Below, in pieces: positions 11,655 to 24,421 of a DNA stretch of 64,000 bases. The notes under the pieces are model-generated. The model was given only the letters and a program-made list of their open reading frames with translations, was not told the origin of the DNA and made no database searches. Source of the DNA: Apiotrichum sp. Y4204. Lineage: Eukaryota; Basidiomycota; Tremellomycetes; Trichosporonales; Trichosporonaceae. Position 1 is the first letter of the stretch; each line of letters begins with the position of its first letter. Where the stretch lies: the NCBI GenBank assembly GCA_025531455.1, contig JAMYHL010000067.1, forward strand, positions 186,001 through 250,000, given 5' to 3'. Made by a program: the position numbers and the translations under genes.

Positions 11655-11975
11655 GTTAGAGGTTGTTGACGTTGGATGAAGGCTGTTGGCTCGGTTCCTT
11701 GATATAAATGCCACCACGATGGATGTCGTGGCCACGCTCTGTGCAGAGGTGGGTGGGGTCCCTGACGTGACTGACGTATTTGTTGATCGCACTGCCCCGC
11801 CTCCACCCTGCTGGGCCACAGTCTGGCAGCCAGATAATAAAGTCAAATAATAAAGTCAAATGACAATGGCTGCTTCGGCCAGATTCTCGACGCGTGCTAT
11901 TACCATGCGTGAATGCATGAGAGTCACAATGCTACAATCGATGCCAATCATCTACACAATACGTCTATGAATCAG
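11655..11975. other. AIP1 promoter / HDA1 3' flank
   Basis: About 320 bases with no coding potential that I can support. It contains a TATA-like gatataaatg near 11700, about 45 bases upstream of the AIP1 ATG, and a short direct repeat of aataaagtcaaat (about 11835-11862). Confidence 0.45.
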
Positions 11976-14718
11976 CTACACCACGACTATGGGCGACGAA
12001 GAACTGCCATTCCGCTCGTCCGCATTGGCCAACGGCTTTGGAATCCGCGACTCGACGAACGTCTTGATCTCAGGCAGTACGTCAGACAAAACATCGACAA
12101 CCTTCGATTTATCAGAAGTAAAGATTTGACCGCCGAGGCGACGGTGCAAACGCTCCTCTCCAAGAAGCGGGTGGATTTTGGGCACGTAGACGCGATTGCA
12201 CCCCTTAAACCAGTTACGTTTGTTTTCGTTTTGCGGGTCGACGCGGACGAGCGAATGAAGGCCGCCAACCTGTACGACAGCTTTGACGTGCGATTCCACG
12301 TCAACGTGGTTGACAAGTTCCATCAACGCCTGGCATCCAGTTCCGTGTCCGATAAGAACTACATTCTTTGCGTCCCCAAGTCTTCCATCAATACCATTCA
12401 CAAGAGGACCACTCACTCAATGATGTTGTCCCATATGTAGCGGAGTAGCTGCCCTTCAATCTTATCTCCACGGTTGGACACCATCTTGGGCTGATCCTGA
12501 CGATTAGCTGATTGGGATCGAAATGAAAACATACAGGAGCAAAGGATGTCGGCAATTGACGGAGAACATTGACGTCGATGAGATTCCACTTGTTGCCAAG
12601 CACCCAGTCAAGGACGACATCGGACACGTCCATAAGATAACTTCTGGTCATATTGATATCGGAGCACGCTGAAGTGTTTTGTTCCACACGCAAGTTTCCG
12701 AAATCGTGCACGAAGATGACCGTTACGTCCTCATGTTCGCCAGTGTAAATACCTTCTGTGCCATGGATTTGGTCCTTGAAGGACTCATTGAGCTCCTCGT
12801 TCGCAAGAGGTATCGCCGAGAGGTTGTACTTGTTCCACAAGTGTGATGTACGGTACGACTTGAGAAGTTCTGCGATAGAGACGATCATACTGTCGTCGGT
12901 GGAACCAACCTCTGGAGGTTCGCATGTTGGCGCGTTGATATTCTTCCAGTACTTGGATTGAACTTTGGCGACTTGGCTCACAACCTCCACAGCGAGATCA
13001 GATGCGGATGCATTGCCAACCTCCTGAGGCGTTTCTCCAAGTAGAACTTCGGCAACTGCGAGGGCCGAGACCGAAATCGCCTCGAGATTGTAGCCACCCT
13101 GATGTCAGATTCAAGACAATCAAGTCCGCTTACCTCGAGTGCAACCACCACTTTGCCGCCAGCCAAGGCACTCAGCATGTGTGTCATATGGCCGTACCCC
13201 GCCGGCGTGACCTTACACAGGCCCAACTGGTCCCCCTCAGCGGCGTCAAAGCCGGCCGAGACTATTGTTAGTACTAGCTAACTGACGCCGAACCTGTACC
13301 CCTCTTTATCCACTCACTGATGACGAGGTCTGGGTTAAACTCATAGGCGATGGGCATGATGATGCGCTGAAACGCATAAATATAGTCGGCATCACCAAAA
13401 CCATGGGTAGGCCAAGGAATGTTGACGGACGTTCCTTCGCCCTTGTCCTCGCCGACCATGTCGGCGGCACCAAAGTCGCTCGAGGGATAGAACCGACCGC
13501 CGTCGTGGCGATGCAGGGACATGTAAAGCACACTGTCATCCTTCCAGAAGGCCCGCTGTGTGCCGTTGCCATGATGAACGTCCCTGTGGGTAAGCGCTGC
13601 ACCTTAGTCCAGCAACTTACCAGTCTAGAATAAGGACCTTCTTTGCCAGGCCCTGCGCCTGCATCTCACGAGCAGCAACAGCAACGTTGTTAAAGAAACA
13701 GAAGCCCATGTGCTCGTCCGGCTCCGCATGATGCCCTGGCGGGCGAACAATGGCAAAGGCGTTACGAACCTCACCAGTGCAAACCGCCTTGCATGCCTGA
13801 ATGACACCTCCGCATGACAGTCTCGCACAGCGGGCTGTCTCACGACAAACATAGAGCGACAAGCCCTCGTAATAGTGTCGAGTATCCAGGAATTGCTCAT
13901 CCGTCATTGCTAGCAGTTAGTATGCGCCAGAGATGAACGTTCAACGTACCCTCTGTGCCGTGCACCTTCATCCAGTGATTCTCATCATGGACGTGGACTA
14001 CTTGCTCCATTGTGGCCTCTCGGGAAGGAAGTTGCTTCATACGACGAATGAGTCCACCCCCCTTAAGACGATTGAAGATACGCTTGATCCGCATAGGTTC
14101 TTCCGGGTGCAAGTCGTCCCGTCCGGCCAGAGCGTTGTCGGGCGTAGGTGTGTAGGCGTCATGACAGTGCAGCATCATGAGCGGGTCGTAAACATAACCT
14201 GTGCGTGGCATGCGGTCCGGCACCTGGTGGTCATCGCCAACCGAGATAAGCGTGGCATTCGGGTTGCTAATGGTTGTGAGAGACGAGCCTGCCAGTGGGA
14301 TGTCCTGTCCATTTGGGGCCATCAGTGAAGCACTGCTCGCAGACAACTGTTGTTGGCCATTCGCTTTGGACCACGACTGGGAGTCGACATCCATGGCGAC
14401 CGGGGCCGTCTCAGTCGTAGCCTGGACTTCAACAGACTGAGAACCAGCAGCAGCCGACTGCATATCAGTAGGAGGATCCACGTCCATCACGCTCAAGGTG
14501 GATGGGATTGAAACGGTTCCAAGAGGGGGTGTTGACGATCCAAGAGGCGCGTTTCGCTTATTGCGCAAGCCGTTGGCCGGGAGCCCTGTTGTTGCTGTCT
14601 TGAAGCGCGTTTCTTCTCCCCACTCTAAGAATGTTGAATCCGTCAACGTCGATGAGCGACGAAGCGATGGTGGTCGCGATGCCTCTGGTGTTACGATTGA
14701 TGCTGATGTAGCAATCAT
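11976..14718 (-). CDS. Class II histone deacetylase HDA1/Clr3 with C-terminal Arb2 domain
   Basis: Zn-dependent histone deacetylase for transcriptional silencing, 833 aa from seven exons: 13950-14718, 13621-13909, 13318-13583, 13134-13261, 12535-13098, 12417-12496, 11976-12381. A Ser/Pro-rich N-terminal tail of about 170 residues precedes the deacetylase domain. Seen: [20 protein letters not shown] (catalytic His pair at about 316-317), [11 protein letters not shown] (zinc ligands), [16 protein letters not shown] and GGYNLE (catalytic Tyr). After about residue 560 comes an Arb2-type alpha/beta domain ([36 protein letters not shown]), as in yeast Hda1 and S. pombe Clr3. The last intron (12382-12416, 35 nt) is read from frame and a weak gaag acceptor, the least certain joint. 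It diverges from the AP-3 beta gene. Confidence 0.92.
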
Positions 14719-15091
14719 CAGACATCATCAGCTTGGGAATCCTCGTTCCTAAGTGGCCGCGGTCCCCCAAGTCTTTCACAAGCAATTTCCAAGTCAGATA
14801 CGATTAACAGTTATTTTGTTTCCGCTAATCAAAAACCACCCTCATGGTATTTGCACCTAGTCGCGTCCGAAAAGCTCATCTGATCGATCAAGTGTCGATG
14901 TTGGATATTTGGATGTTGACGGATGACGCGCTTTCGTTCGCGACTGGCAAGCTGGCAATAGTGAGAGCTGGTGACGGGACGATCAGAAGGCCCAACTTTC
15001 GGGGCATCGCGTACTCTGACAATCAACCAAACTATCCTTCCAATAGTGTCCTCGCCAACACAACGGTTTCCCTCCACTCTCCGTGCCCAGT
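14719..15091. promoter_or_regulatory. Divergent promoter region, HDA1 / AP-3 beta
   Basis: A 373-base spacer between two outward-facing genes, so it must hold both promoters. I see no recognisable binding site worth naming and no further gene. Confidence 0.45.
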
Positions 15092-17753
15092 ATGATAAAC
15101 CGGCTAGGGCAGAGGATCAAGGAAAACTTCCATGAGACGACTCGCGATCTCAACCTCCTCTCCGGTGGTGGAGGAGGCAGCAGCAACCCATACTTTGACG
15201 CCTCGGAGGACAAGGTCTATGAGATTTCCAAGCTCCTGGAATCGCGTACCGAGAGCGAGCGCCTCGAGGGAATGAAGCGTATTATTGCCGCAATGAGCAA
15301 GGGACGCAACATGGAGACATTCTTTGCTCAGGTGGTCAAGAACGTTGTCGCTTCCAGCATTGAGATCCGCAAGCTAGTCTACATCTACCTCCTCCGCTAT
15401 GCGTCGACCAACTCGGACCTCCTACTCCTATCCATCAACACGTTCCAGAAGGACCTTTCGGATCAGTCTCCCTTGATTCGATCCATGTCACTTCGTGTTC
15501 TGACGTCAATTCGCCTTCCCATTATCCAAGGTGAGCTGTGGCCTCGAACATCCAAGCTGACATACCAGGTATTGTCATGCTTGGCCTCAAGAAGCTGGTC
15601 AACGATAGAAACCCTTATGTTCGAAAGACAGTGGCCGGAGGTCTTGCAAAAGTCTATGAGTGTGTTGAGTGTTTTAAACGTCGCCTGACGTCAGCATGGA
15701 CTCGACTACACTGTCTGAGCTCATCCCTCTTCTGCAGACACTTCTTGCGTCTCAGTCTCCGCTCACTCTCGGTCCCACTCTGACTGCATTTTCCGAGATT
15801 TGCCCCGATAAACTTGATCTCCTGCATCCGTACTATCGCCATATATGTCGACAGTTAGGTGACGCCGACGAGTGGGGACAGCTCGTGGCGTTGGATGTCC
15901 TAACCCGCTACGCTCGCACGATGCTCGAGAAGCCTGAAGCAGCTGGCGATGCCCGTCTCTCGCCGAAGGTCGCAGAGAATGGAAAAGAAGATGAGGACGA
16001 ATTTGAAGGTCTTGATGTCGATCTTGCAATGCTTCTCGACCACGCCAAGCCGCTTCTGCAGTCGCGCAATCCTGCGGTGATATTGGCAGCCGCCAAAATG
16101 TTCTTCAACCTCGCTCCGGCCGGTCACAGTGCAGTGGGACAGGAGCTTATGGTAGCTCCCCTCCTTCGCTTGGCTGGAAGTGCGGCATCGGAGGATTCCG
16201 GGGGCTCTTGCGAGATTGCCGCGCTGACTTGGGAAGTAATTGCATCTATGGCTGACGAGCGCCCTGTGAGTGGAGCCCGCAGTTCATTTTGACTGACAGT
16301 AGTGGCTATTTGCGAGCCATTACTCGCGATTCTTCCTGCACGCCACAGATGCCTCGGCCGTCAAGATGTCCAAACTGAAGGCAATGGTGACTCTTGTCTC
16401 CAATGACAACGCCGCCACGTCGATCCGCGAGTTCAAACAGTATGTCGACTTCCCCGACGACACTGTGGCCAAGGCGGCTGTTGATGCCGTCGGACATTGC
16501 GTCCGCACGCAGCCGTCAGTTGCCGATACTGGTCTGCGGACACTCATGAAGCTCCTCAAGAGTAGCAGAAGTGAGTCAACCCAATGACGCATGATCTGAT
16601 TTTAGGCTTCCTCGTTGCCCAGGCAGTCATCGTCCTCAAGGGCGTGATTCTTGAAGGGATTTCGCTTTCAAGCCCGCAAAACCTTGTCGCCCGCCTTGCT
16701 CGTCAATTGGACAACATCACCAACTCGAGTGCTCGTGCGAGCGTCTTCTGGCTCGTTGGCCAGTTTGCCGCTGATGACGGACCTGATACGGCTATGGGTT
16801 TGAAGTGGGAAGGAGTAGCGCCATGGGTCCCCGACGTACTGCGTAAGGGTGTAAAAGGATTCGTGACCGAGGAGCACCCTGCCAAGCTGCAGGTACTCAC
16901 TTTGGCGAGCAAGCTCCTCGTTCTGTCTCCCTCTACACCCAAGCTGAATGCGCTGTCGCAATACCTCTTTACCCTTGCGCGGTATGATGCCGACTATGAT
17001 GTTCGCGACCGTGCACGCTTCCTTCACGCTCTCCTCCGCGGAGTGCGTGAAGAGAAGAAGTTTGGTGACGCTGATGAAGAGGAAGAGCTTGGCGGGGTGA
17101 CGCTGCGCCGGGAGCAGGCCAAGGTAGTCCTCCTTGGTTCCCGTCAAGTCGCAAGCAGTGTAACTGCAGACCGTGAGTGGGACCTGCCAGTGCAGCTCAG
17201 CTTACAACTCAGACGGCAACTTCGAAGTCGGCACAATGTCGCGTGTCGCGCACCGCAAGTTGGGCAACTACCAGTCTCTGCCAGACTGGACAGACGACCC
17301 GACCGACTCGTCGCTGCGCGAATCCGATGTGAGTTTGGATCTCCCATATCCTGCTGACCGCAGTTTGACCGGCCCGAGCCCGCACCCGCACCAGTGGCGC
17401 TCTCATCTGCAGGACCCCCGCTATCTGTTCCCCGTCTTGTTGCCAACTCGGCACAGTTCTCAAACCTTGCCTCGCCGGCGGGTTCGTCCCCCGCGGGATC
17501 CATTCCGCATGCTGCACGAAACAAGTTCCGCGATCTCGACGACTTCCTCAACTCAGATGAGAGCGAAGAAGAGACAGAAAGCGAGGAAGAGTACACACCA
17601 GCTCCCCGCCCACAAGCCATTGTTCCGGAGTATGACCTTGACACCGACGAGAATAGCGAGGAAGAGGAAGATGAGGAAGAAGAGGAGGAGAGTGAGGAGG
17701 AGAGTGAAGAAGACAGTGACGAGGATGACGAGAATGCGAGACTGTATCGTTGA
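15092..17753 (+). CDS. APL6: AP-3 adaptor complex subunit beta
   Basis: Large subunit of the AP-3 coat that sorts cargo from the Golgi/endosome to the vacuole. Seven exons: 15092-15530, 15569-15659, 15695-16265, 16303-16570, 16606-17172, 17213-17328, 17364-17753, giving 813 aa. The adaptin trunk is clear: YFDASEDKVYEISKLLESR, EIRKLVYIYLLRYA, DQSPLIRSMSLRVLTSIR, NPYVRKTVAGGLAKVY and EWGQLVALDVLTRYART. The tail ends in an extremely acidic Ser/Glu block (about 17560-17740), the acidic hinge typical of AP-3 beta and a target of casein-kinase-type phosphorylation in other species. There is little after the hinge, so the C-terminal ear is short or absent, as in yeast. Four of the six introns are 35-38 nt and the longest is 40. 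Confidence 0.9.
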
Positions 17754-17814
17754 TAGTCTTGCATGAAGGATGTGTAATGCGTGCATCATGAATCTACCAT
17801 CTATCCCTCTCCGC

Positions 17815-19611
17815 TCAGGCCAGACGAGCCTGGAGATACTCGACGACCTTGTCAAGTGGCACCTCCTCACCATTGTCCTGCCCGGCCTCGCGCTCGACAC
17901 CCTGCTCCTTGATCCGGACGATACCATTCTCGAGCTCCTTCGGCGCGAGAATGGCAACAAAGCGAACCTGGTCAGAGTCGGCCTGGGCCCACTGGGCGGG
18001 AGCCTTGGGCTTGCCCTTGTACATGAACTCGGCCTAGTGTCAGCGAGAGAGGAGCAATGGCGGCTTACCTTGATGCCCGCGTCCCAGAGCTTCTTTGCAA
18101 ACTTCATCCGCTCCGGAAGGAGTCCGCCGCCAAGAGCCATGATGTACACCTCGGTCTCCTTTGAGCGCGGCTTGAGGGCACGTCGGCGCGACTCGAGGAT
18201 GGCGTAGACACGCTCAACACCAATGGACACACCCACGCACGGGACCTTGTCACGCTTGGAGCCGGCAGCCTCTGCGAACATGTTGACAAGGTTGTCGTAA
18301 CGGCCACCCGCAGCGATCGAGCCGACACCAACCGCGTTCTCGTCAACACCGTCCTCGTTGACGGCCTTCGCAGCCTTCTTGCCCTTGCTCTTGGCCTCCT
18401 CCTTGGCCTCGGGCGCGGCCGCAGACGGCGGGGCGGAACCGTCGGTGATGGCCTCGTAGATGATACCAGTGTAGTAGTCGAGACCACGGGCGAGCGACAT
18501 GTCAAAGCTCATCTTGTCGAGGATGCCGTATGCGTGCTCCAGGTAGTCGAAGAGAATGGCCATGTCGGCGAGACCCTCCTTGGCCGAGGGAATGGCGTTG
18601 AGCGCCTCGTCCGCCTGCAGCTTCTCGAGAACCTCACGACCCTTGCCTGTCTTGTCAGCTACAGCCCAAAACCTAGTGCTCACCTTTGAGGCCAACGTAC
18701 TGCCCAATACGGTCTGCGACAGCAGGGTCGAGGCCCTTCTCCACGGTCATCTCCTTCTTGACGTCCACCCATGGGAGCTTGTCGAGCTTGTCCACAGCCG
18801 ACGAGATCGCACGCGTCTTGTCTGCAGGAACACCGGCAAGCTCAAATATACCGTCAAGGATCTTGCGGTGGTTGAGCTTGATGGTAAACTCGCCAATCTC
18901 CAGACCCTCGAGGGCCTCGCAGAGGATCAGGAGGATCTCGGCGTCGGGGACCATGGGGTCGTACGTGCCAGCAATGTCAAAGTCGCACTGGTAAAATTCA
19001 CGCATACGGCCCTTGGACATGACGGGCTGATCACGGCGGTACACCTTTGCGATGTGGTAACGCTTCATGGAGGTAATGCCGTTCATGGCAACGTAGCGGG
19101 CGAAGGGGACCGTAAGGTCGTAGCGGAGCGAGCAGAGCTCACCACCCTGGTCCTGGAGGTCGTAAATGAGCTTCGAGTCCTCACCGTACTTGCCGGCAAG
19201 GATGTCCTTGAGCTCAAAGACCGGAGTGTCGATCGTCTCACCACCATGCTTGGCAAAGATGCGCTCTAGTGTCGAGAAGATGTGCTTGCGGAGAAGGGCA
19301 GCAGCCGGCTTGTGGTCAATGGTACCCTTGGGGACCTTGAGCTGGAAGCCTGCCGGGCCATCCTTCTTGTCCTTGGCCTGCTGAGCCTTGAGGGCCTTCA
19401 TCTCCTCAACCTCGGCAGTGGCATCCTGCTTGGCGACCTTGAGCGCCTTGATTTTATCCTGCAGCTCCTTGATGCGAGCGTCGACGTCCGACATGGTGTT
19501 ACGGGTGGTGGAGGTTGCCGAAATGAGACGGAGAAAGATGGGGAGGGTCGAGGGGGAAACGCGGAGTGAATTTGCGTTTGTTGCTGCTCGTCTGGCGAAG
19601 CGCGTGAGCAT
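17815..19611 (-). CDS. HTS1: Histidyl-tRNA synthetase, likely dual cytosolic/mitochondrial
   Basis: Class II synthetase charging tRNA-His. Three exons: 18684-19611, 18069-18646, 17815-18033, giving 574 aa from the upstream ATG (19611) or 535 aa from the in-frame ATG at 19494. The first 39 residues are Arg/Ser/Thr rich without acidic residues ([16 protein letters not shown]...), a typical mitochondrial presequence. The second ATG opens the WHEP-like helix ([19 protein letters not shown]) of the cytosolic form. Seen: motif 2 ([15 protein letters not shown]), [10 protein letters not shown] and AAGGRYDNL histidine motifs, and a C-terminal anticodon-binding domain. A Lys/Glu-rich insertion ([15 protein letters not shown]) sits before GGRYDNL. 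The intron at 18647-18683 is taken as 37 nt, not 25 nt (see rejected items). Confidence 0.94.
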
Positions 19612-19951
19612 GCAGATAGAGTAATGGACGAGGTGTCTGTTTTGTGGTTGACCCGAATGGGATTGACAAAATGTTGCTCGACTCGAAGGCTCTGGTCGCT
19701 GTTCTCGCCATGCTCGTCGCTGCCCAGCACTCGTTCAAAGCCGGGGCGTCCAAAATGTCGAGCACAGGGCCAGGGGCGAACCAGGAACGCGCCAAAGCGC
19801 CAAAGAGAAACGACTCACGTGGCTTATTTGCTCCCGTTTCAACCATTTGTGGATCGCTTGATCTGCATGCTTAAACGTTTCCATTCCATCGCAAAAACAG
19901 ACTTCTTGAGGTTGTGTACAACGCCTACACTTACACATAGACATCAACACT
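19612..19951. promoter_or_regulatory. Divergent promoter region, HTS1 / GCN20
   Basis: A 340-base spacer between the synthetase and the ABC-F gene, both tied to translation. Two ATG choices of HTS1 imply that its transcription start may vary here. No specific motif is called. Confidence 0.4.
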
Positions 19952-22311
19952 ATGGCGGCCGTTGCCCAGGACATTGTGAGCCGGAGTAGGCGAGTTGCAG
20001 CTGACCTGTAGCGGAAAACTTTCCCTCAGACCGACGCGGTCGTCGTCGACTACATCGCGGGTCTCGTGGAAGATGAGGATGAGGAGGTGGATGACATTAT
20101 CGAGATGACCCGCGGTATGCTCCAGGGCGGCCCCTCGAGCGGCAACACCAAGTCACTGGATGAATTGTGAGTGATGGTGCTGAGACATACTCATCCCATC
20201 AGTATGGACCGCCTTGTGACATACCTTGAGTCGCAGTCGTCGAAGCGCGTCCGCCGCGCGACCACCGTCACCAAGCTCGACAAGTCCGTGCAAATGCGCA
20301 ACCAGCAGATGTCGGCGACGATTGCCATGTCGGGCACGGTTGACCTCGACAGTGTGAACAAGTCGCAGGCGTCGCGTGTCGATCTCGCCAAGCTGGCAAA
20401 GGCCGAGGCCAAGCTCCAGGCCAAGCTCGAGAAGCGCTCTCGCCGCACGCTCTATGAGGGTTCCAAGCTCATGGAGATGCAGAAGAAGCAGCAGAGCTAC
20501 GAGGAGATGTTCATGAAGGTCAACCCTCTGGACCTCTCGGGAGCAGCCAAGGGCAAGTCGAAGGACATTCACCTCACCAACATCGACGTCTCTTTTGCAT
20601 CGAACCGTATCCTCTCGGGTGCCACCCTCACCATGGCCCATGGCCGTCGCTACGGTCTCATCGGTCGCAACGGTGTGGGTAAGTCGACGCTTTTGCGTCA
20701 CATTGCCCTTCGTGAGGTACCAGTTCCGACACACATTTCTGTTCTGTGAGTTCAGAACCTGGGGCATATCTGACTCCAGTTACGTCGAGCAGGAAATCAT
20801 CGGTGACGACACCACTGCGATCGACTCAGTCCTCAAGGCCGACGTTTGGCGCCACAAGCTTCTTCAGGATGAGAAAGAGGTCAACGCCAAGCTTGAGGAG
20901 ATGGAGAAGCCTTTGCCGGAGGACACCCCGGAGGGCGTCAAGGCGGAGCACAACCGTGAGAAGGAGGATCTCCAGGTTCGTCTGGGAGAGATCCAGACCA
21001 ACCTTCTCGCCATGGAGGCCGAGACTGGGCCCGCACGTGCTGGTGCGCTGCTCGCCGGTCTGGGTTTCTCCGAGGTGGACCAGCAGAAGCCGACCCGTGC
21101 CTTCTCGGGTGGTTGGCGTATGCGTCTCGCGCTTGCCCGTGCTCTGTTCGTCAAGCCCGACTTGCTCATGCTCGACGAGCCGTCAAACATGTTGGATCTC
21201 AACGCCATTGCCTGGCTGGAAGACTACCTCCAGACCTGGCCCGGTACGATTTTGGTCGTCTCGCACGACCGCTCGTTCCTCGACGCGGTCGCCACCGACA
21301 TTGTGCACCAACACTCGCAGCGCCTCGACTACTACAAGGGCAACTTCTCCCAGTTCCACGCAACCAGGACCGACCGTGCTCTTGCGCAGAAGAAGGAGTA
21401 CGAGGCCCAGCTCGCCTACCGCCAGCACTTGCAAGCCTATATTGACCGCTGGCGCTACAATGCTGCTCGTGCGCAACAGGCTCAGTCGCGTATCAAGATC
21501 CTCGAAAAGCTCCCCGACCTTGAGCCGCCCGAGGACGAGGACTCTGCAGAAAAGTTCAAGTTCCCCAACCCAGAGAAGATCTCGCCCCCCATCCTCCAGC
21601 TGGACGAGGTTTCGTTCGGTTACACCCCCGACAAGATGATCCTCAAGGACGTGAACATCGATGTCGGCCTCGACTCGCGCATGGCCATCATTGGTCCCAA
21701 CGGAGCAGGAAAGTCGACACTCATCAAGCTTCTTACCGGCGCCATTCAGCCCACAAAGGGTACTGCCACGATCAATCCACGTGTGCGGATTGCCTACTTC
21801 ACCCAGCATCACGTGGACCAGCTCGACCTCAACATGACCTCTGTCCAGTTCCTCCAAAAGGTTCATCCTGGCAAGACCGAGCAAGAGTACCGCTCCCATC
21901 TCGGCCAGTTCGGCATCACCGGTCTCACCGGTCTGCAGCGGATTGGCACGCTTTCGGGAGGTCAAAAGAGTCGTGTGGCGTTCGCGGTCCTTTCTCTACA
22001 GGCGCCACACATCCTCCTCCTTGACGAGCCCACCAACCACCTCGACGCCGAGGGTCTAGACGGTCTCGCCGAGGCAATCGCAGCATACCGAGGAGGTGTC
22101 ATTGCCATTTCACATGACCAGACCTTCGTCGAGAAAACAGCCAATCAACTCTGGGTCTGCGCTGAGGGGAGCGTCAAGAAGTTTTACGGCGATGTTACGG
22201 AGTACAAGGTGAGTGTATTGAGTGTATTCGAGCGGCAACTGGGCAGAGAGGACATACTGACGTGCCCAGCGTATTATCGTTCAGGACCTCAAGCAGAAGA
22301 AGACTCCGTAG
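19952..22311 (+). CDS. GCN20: ABC-F ATPase GCN20 (ABCF3-like)
   Basis: Soluble ribosome-associated ABC-F protein; with Gcn1 it supports activation of the Gcn2 kinase in amino-acid starvation. Five exons: 19952-19975, 20030-20166, 20203-20745, 20780-22208, 22270-22311, giving 724 aa. Two nucleotide-binding domains and no membrane segments: Walker A GRNGVGKST and GPNGAGKST; signatures FSGGWRMRLALARAL and LSGGQKSRVAFA; Walker B MLDEPSNMLD and LLDEPTNHLD. The first Walker B with SNMLD is characteristic of the Gcn20 group rather than Arb1 or EF-3. The N-terminal extension (about 180 aa) carries a basic, helical YEGSKLMEMQKKQQSYEEM segment. The final 14-codon exon (RIIVQDLKQKKTP) was chosen because it follows a CTGAC branch site and closes the frame. 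Confidence 0.93.
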
Positions 22312-22725
22312 ACCCCGCCGATGCATTGCGTTTGCCTTGGATTGTTGGAAGAGATCTTCTGCTGGTTGACCAGATATCATCGACATCGGAAGTGCGGTTT
22401 CTAGGGGGGTTTTCTTTTTCCTTTCTTTTTTCTTTTTTTTTTCCTTTCTTGGAGATTTTCCTTTCCTCTGTTTTTTTTTGTGTTTTTCTTTTACTAGGTT
22501 CCTTTTGCTTTGCTTTTCTTTCTTATAATTCCTTGTTTTGTTTCTCTTCTCTGTCCTTCTACTTTGGATCAGTATATCTCCCACATAAACCTGTTTGCTG
22601 CTCTCTGCTTGTTCGGGATGGGCTGTCCGGAGGTGCCTCTATCATGCGCCGATACAATGGGGTAACTCCGGTACCGTGCCAAATATCGAATCCATGATTA
22701 CTCTACAACAACTACGACTTTACAC
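22312..22725. other. Convergent 3' region with a long T-rich tract
   Basis: About 410 bases between the GCN20 stop and the permease stop. From about 22400 to 22600 the plus strand is dominated by T with scattered C and G (long runs of T in ttcctttctttt contexts). This is far from the GC-rich average and probably a 3' UTR/terminator region. No gene is seen; a frame running through it is a read-through of the GCN20 frame. Confidence 0.5.
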
Positions 22726-24421
22726 TCATTCTTGAAGATCATGCAATTGGGACCTCCGAGCGACAGCGAGACGAACATCAATGTCCGCAGGGCCGTCAAA
22801 ATACTTGCGTGCGTCGGTGAACCAGACAATGACACACAAGAGCATGGCGATGAACCAGACGACAACGACATAGTTCATCTCGGCGCCGGACGTAACGGGG
22901 ATGGCTGGGGGGAACATAAAAGTGATGCAGGTGACGATGAGAAAGACGAGCGCGATGCCGTTGACGACGCGGCGCCAGCGGCCAAGTGACCACCTTCGGC
23001 TGTGCTCGTATTCGGCAATGCAACTGTCACCACGAATGAAGATGATCAGGGCTGGGGTCAGGCCATTGCTTGTTGAGGGCTCATTGACTCACTGGGAATA
23101 AAGTATGAAATTTGGAGCATTACGACAGAGGACGAGAGAATGGCATTGAGGGCAACGTCGGAACCAAGCTGGATGAGACCAAAGACGGCGGTCCAAAAGA
23201 GGACAAAGAAGAGTGACCGCACGGGAACCTTGAGGCGCGGGTGGACGGGCTCGAGGAAGGGGGAGATGGGGCCGATGCCACGATCACGAGCAAAAGCCAT
23301 GATCATACGGGATGAAACGGTGGTGAGGCCCTGGGCGGCGAAGAACATGCTCATACAGTTGAACATGATCAGGCAGGTCGCGCCGACTTTGCTCTTCGTC
23401 GCCTGGTAGTAGATCTCGAGGAGGGGTCCAGTAGACGACTCGATAACGGTGTCCATGTTGGTGAGGCAGAAGAGGAGGACTATCATAAAGATCCAGGACG
23501 TAGCCGAGCCGAGGAGGACGGCGGCGACCATAGTCTTGGGCGCATTGATGGCGGGCTTTGGCATCTCTTCAGCCATGTGGGTGATGGCGTCAAACGCCGT
23601 CAACCCAAACACACTCTGGAGGAGACCGAGGATGAAAGCCATTCCGTCGGGCCAGCCGGTCGTGTTGTTCCAGTGCGCAAAGACGTTCTTGGCGGGCTGG
23701 AAGTCGCCGGACTGGCACGAAAGGAGGGTGATACACACGACAACAATACCGGCTAGCGCCCACGAACCTGCAAGACGGTCGACGAGCGGGAGGAGGCGCA
23801 CACCAAAGAGGTTGAGCAGGAAGGCAGCGAGCGCAAAGCCCATGTAGAGGAGAAAGCTCTGGTACGGCTGAGCCTCAAAGTTTTCCGTCCAGAGGGAGAT
23901 GATGCCGGTGACGAACCCGGCACCGATGAGTGGCGCAGTGGCAAGAAGAGCAACCCAGCCTGCACATGCCATCCAGCCGACATAGTACGAGAGTCCGCGG
24001 CGCATTGACGGTGGCGCGAGAATGTAGGTCCAGTCATACTGGCCACCAGTCATTGGCAGAACGTGGCAGATATCGGCACTTGAGTCAGTTTTGATCATTC
24101 GCGAGACTCACAGAGAAAGCACCATCATGAGGGAGCCAAATGCCGAGACGAGCAGGCCCCAGATCATCGACACTGAGCCTCCGGACGGGAGGACAACAGA
24201 CAGGGAGCCAGACATGGCTATCGTTAGATCAATCCACAAGGCTGCTTCCCACCTGTCCACGAGTTAAGAATCGCGAACGCCAGCCCCAGACACCCGAGGA
24301 AGGAAAAGTTACGCTCGAGCTCGACCTCATGGCCGGGAACTTGGGAGACATCGCTGATGGCACTTGCGATGCGAGTGATCTCCTCCTGGGTCTTGACGCG
24401 GTGGAGCTTCTCGTCTGCCAT
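22726..24421 (-). CDS. APC-superfamily permease (fungal GABA/choline/amino-acid permease group)
   Basis: Integral membrane transporter of 528 aa, four exons: 24253-24421, 24112-24217, 23093-24078, 22726-23051. A hydrophilic N-terminus (about 40 aa) leads into roughly twelve hydrophobic segments. The family core is visible: NSWTAMSGSLSVVLPSGGS (helix 1), ADICHVLPMTGGQYDWTY, FDAITHMAEEMPKPAINAPKTMV and FARDRGIGPISPFL. These signatures match fungal permeases of the Uga4/Hnm1 group (GABA, choline, related compounds). The substrate cannot be read from sequence. Its promoter is shared with the divergent ureohydrolase gene and has several GATA motifs, so nitrogen-source regulation is plausible (inference). 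Confidence 0.9.

Noticed and set aside
18659..18683. A 25-nt intron in HTS1 ending at ...CTGTAG
   Set aside because: 25 nt is too short. Extending to the next AG gives a 37-nt intron with a CTGAC branch site and a better match to the family.
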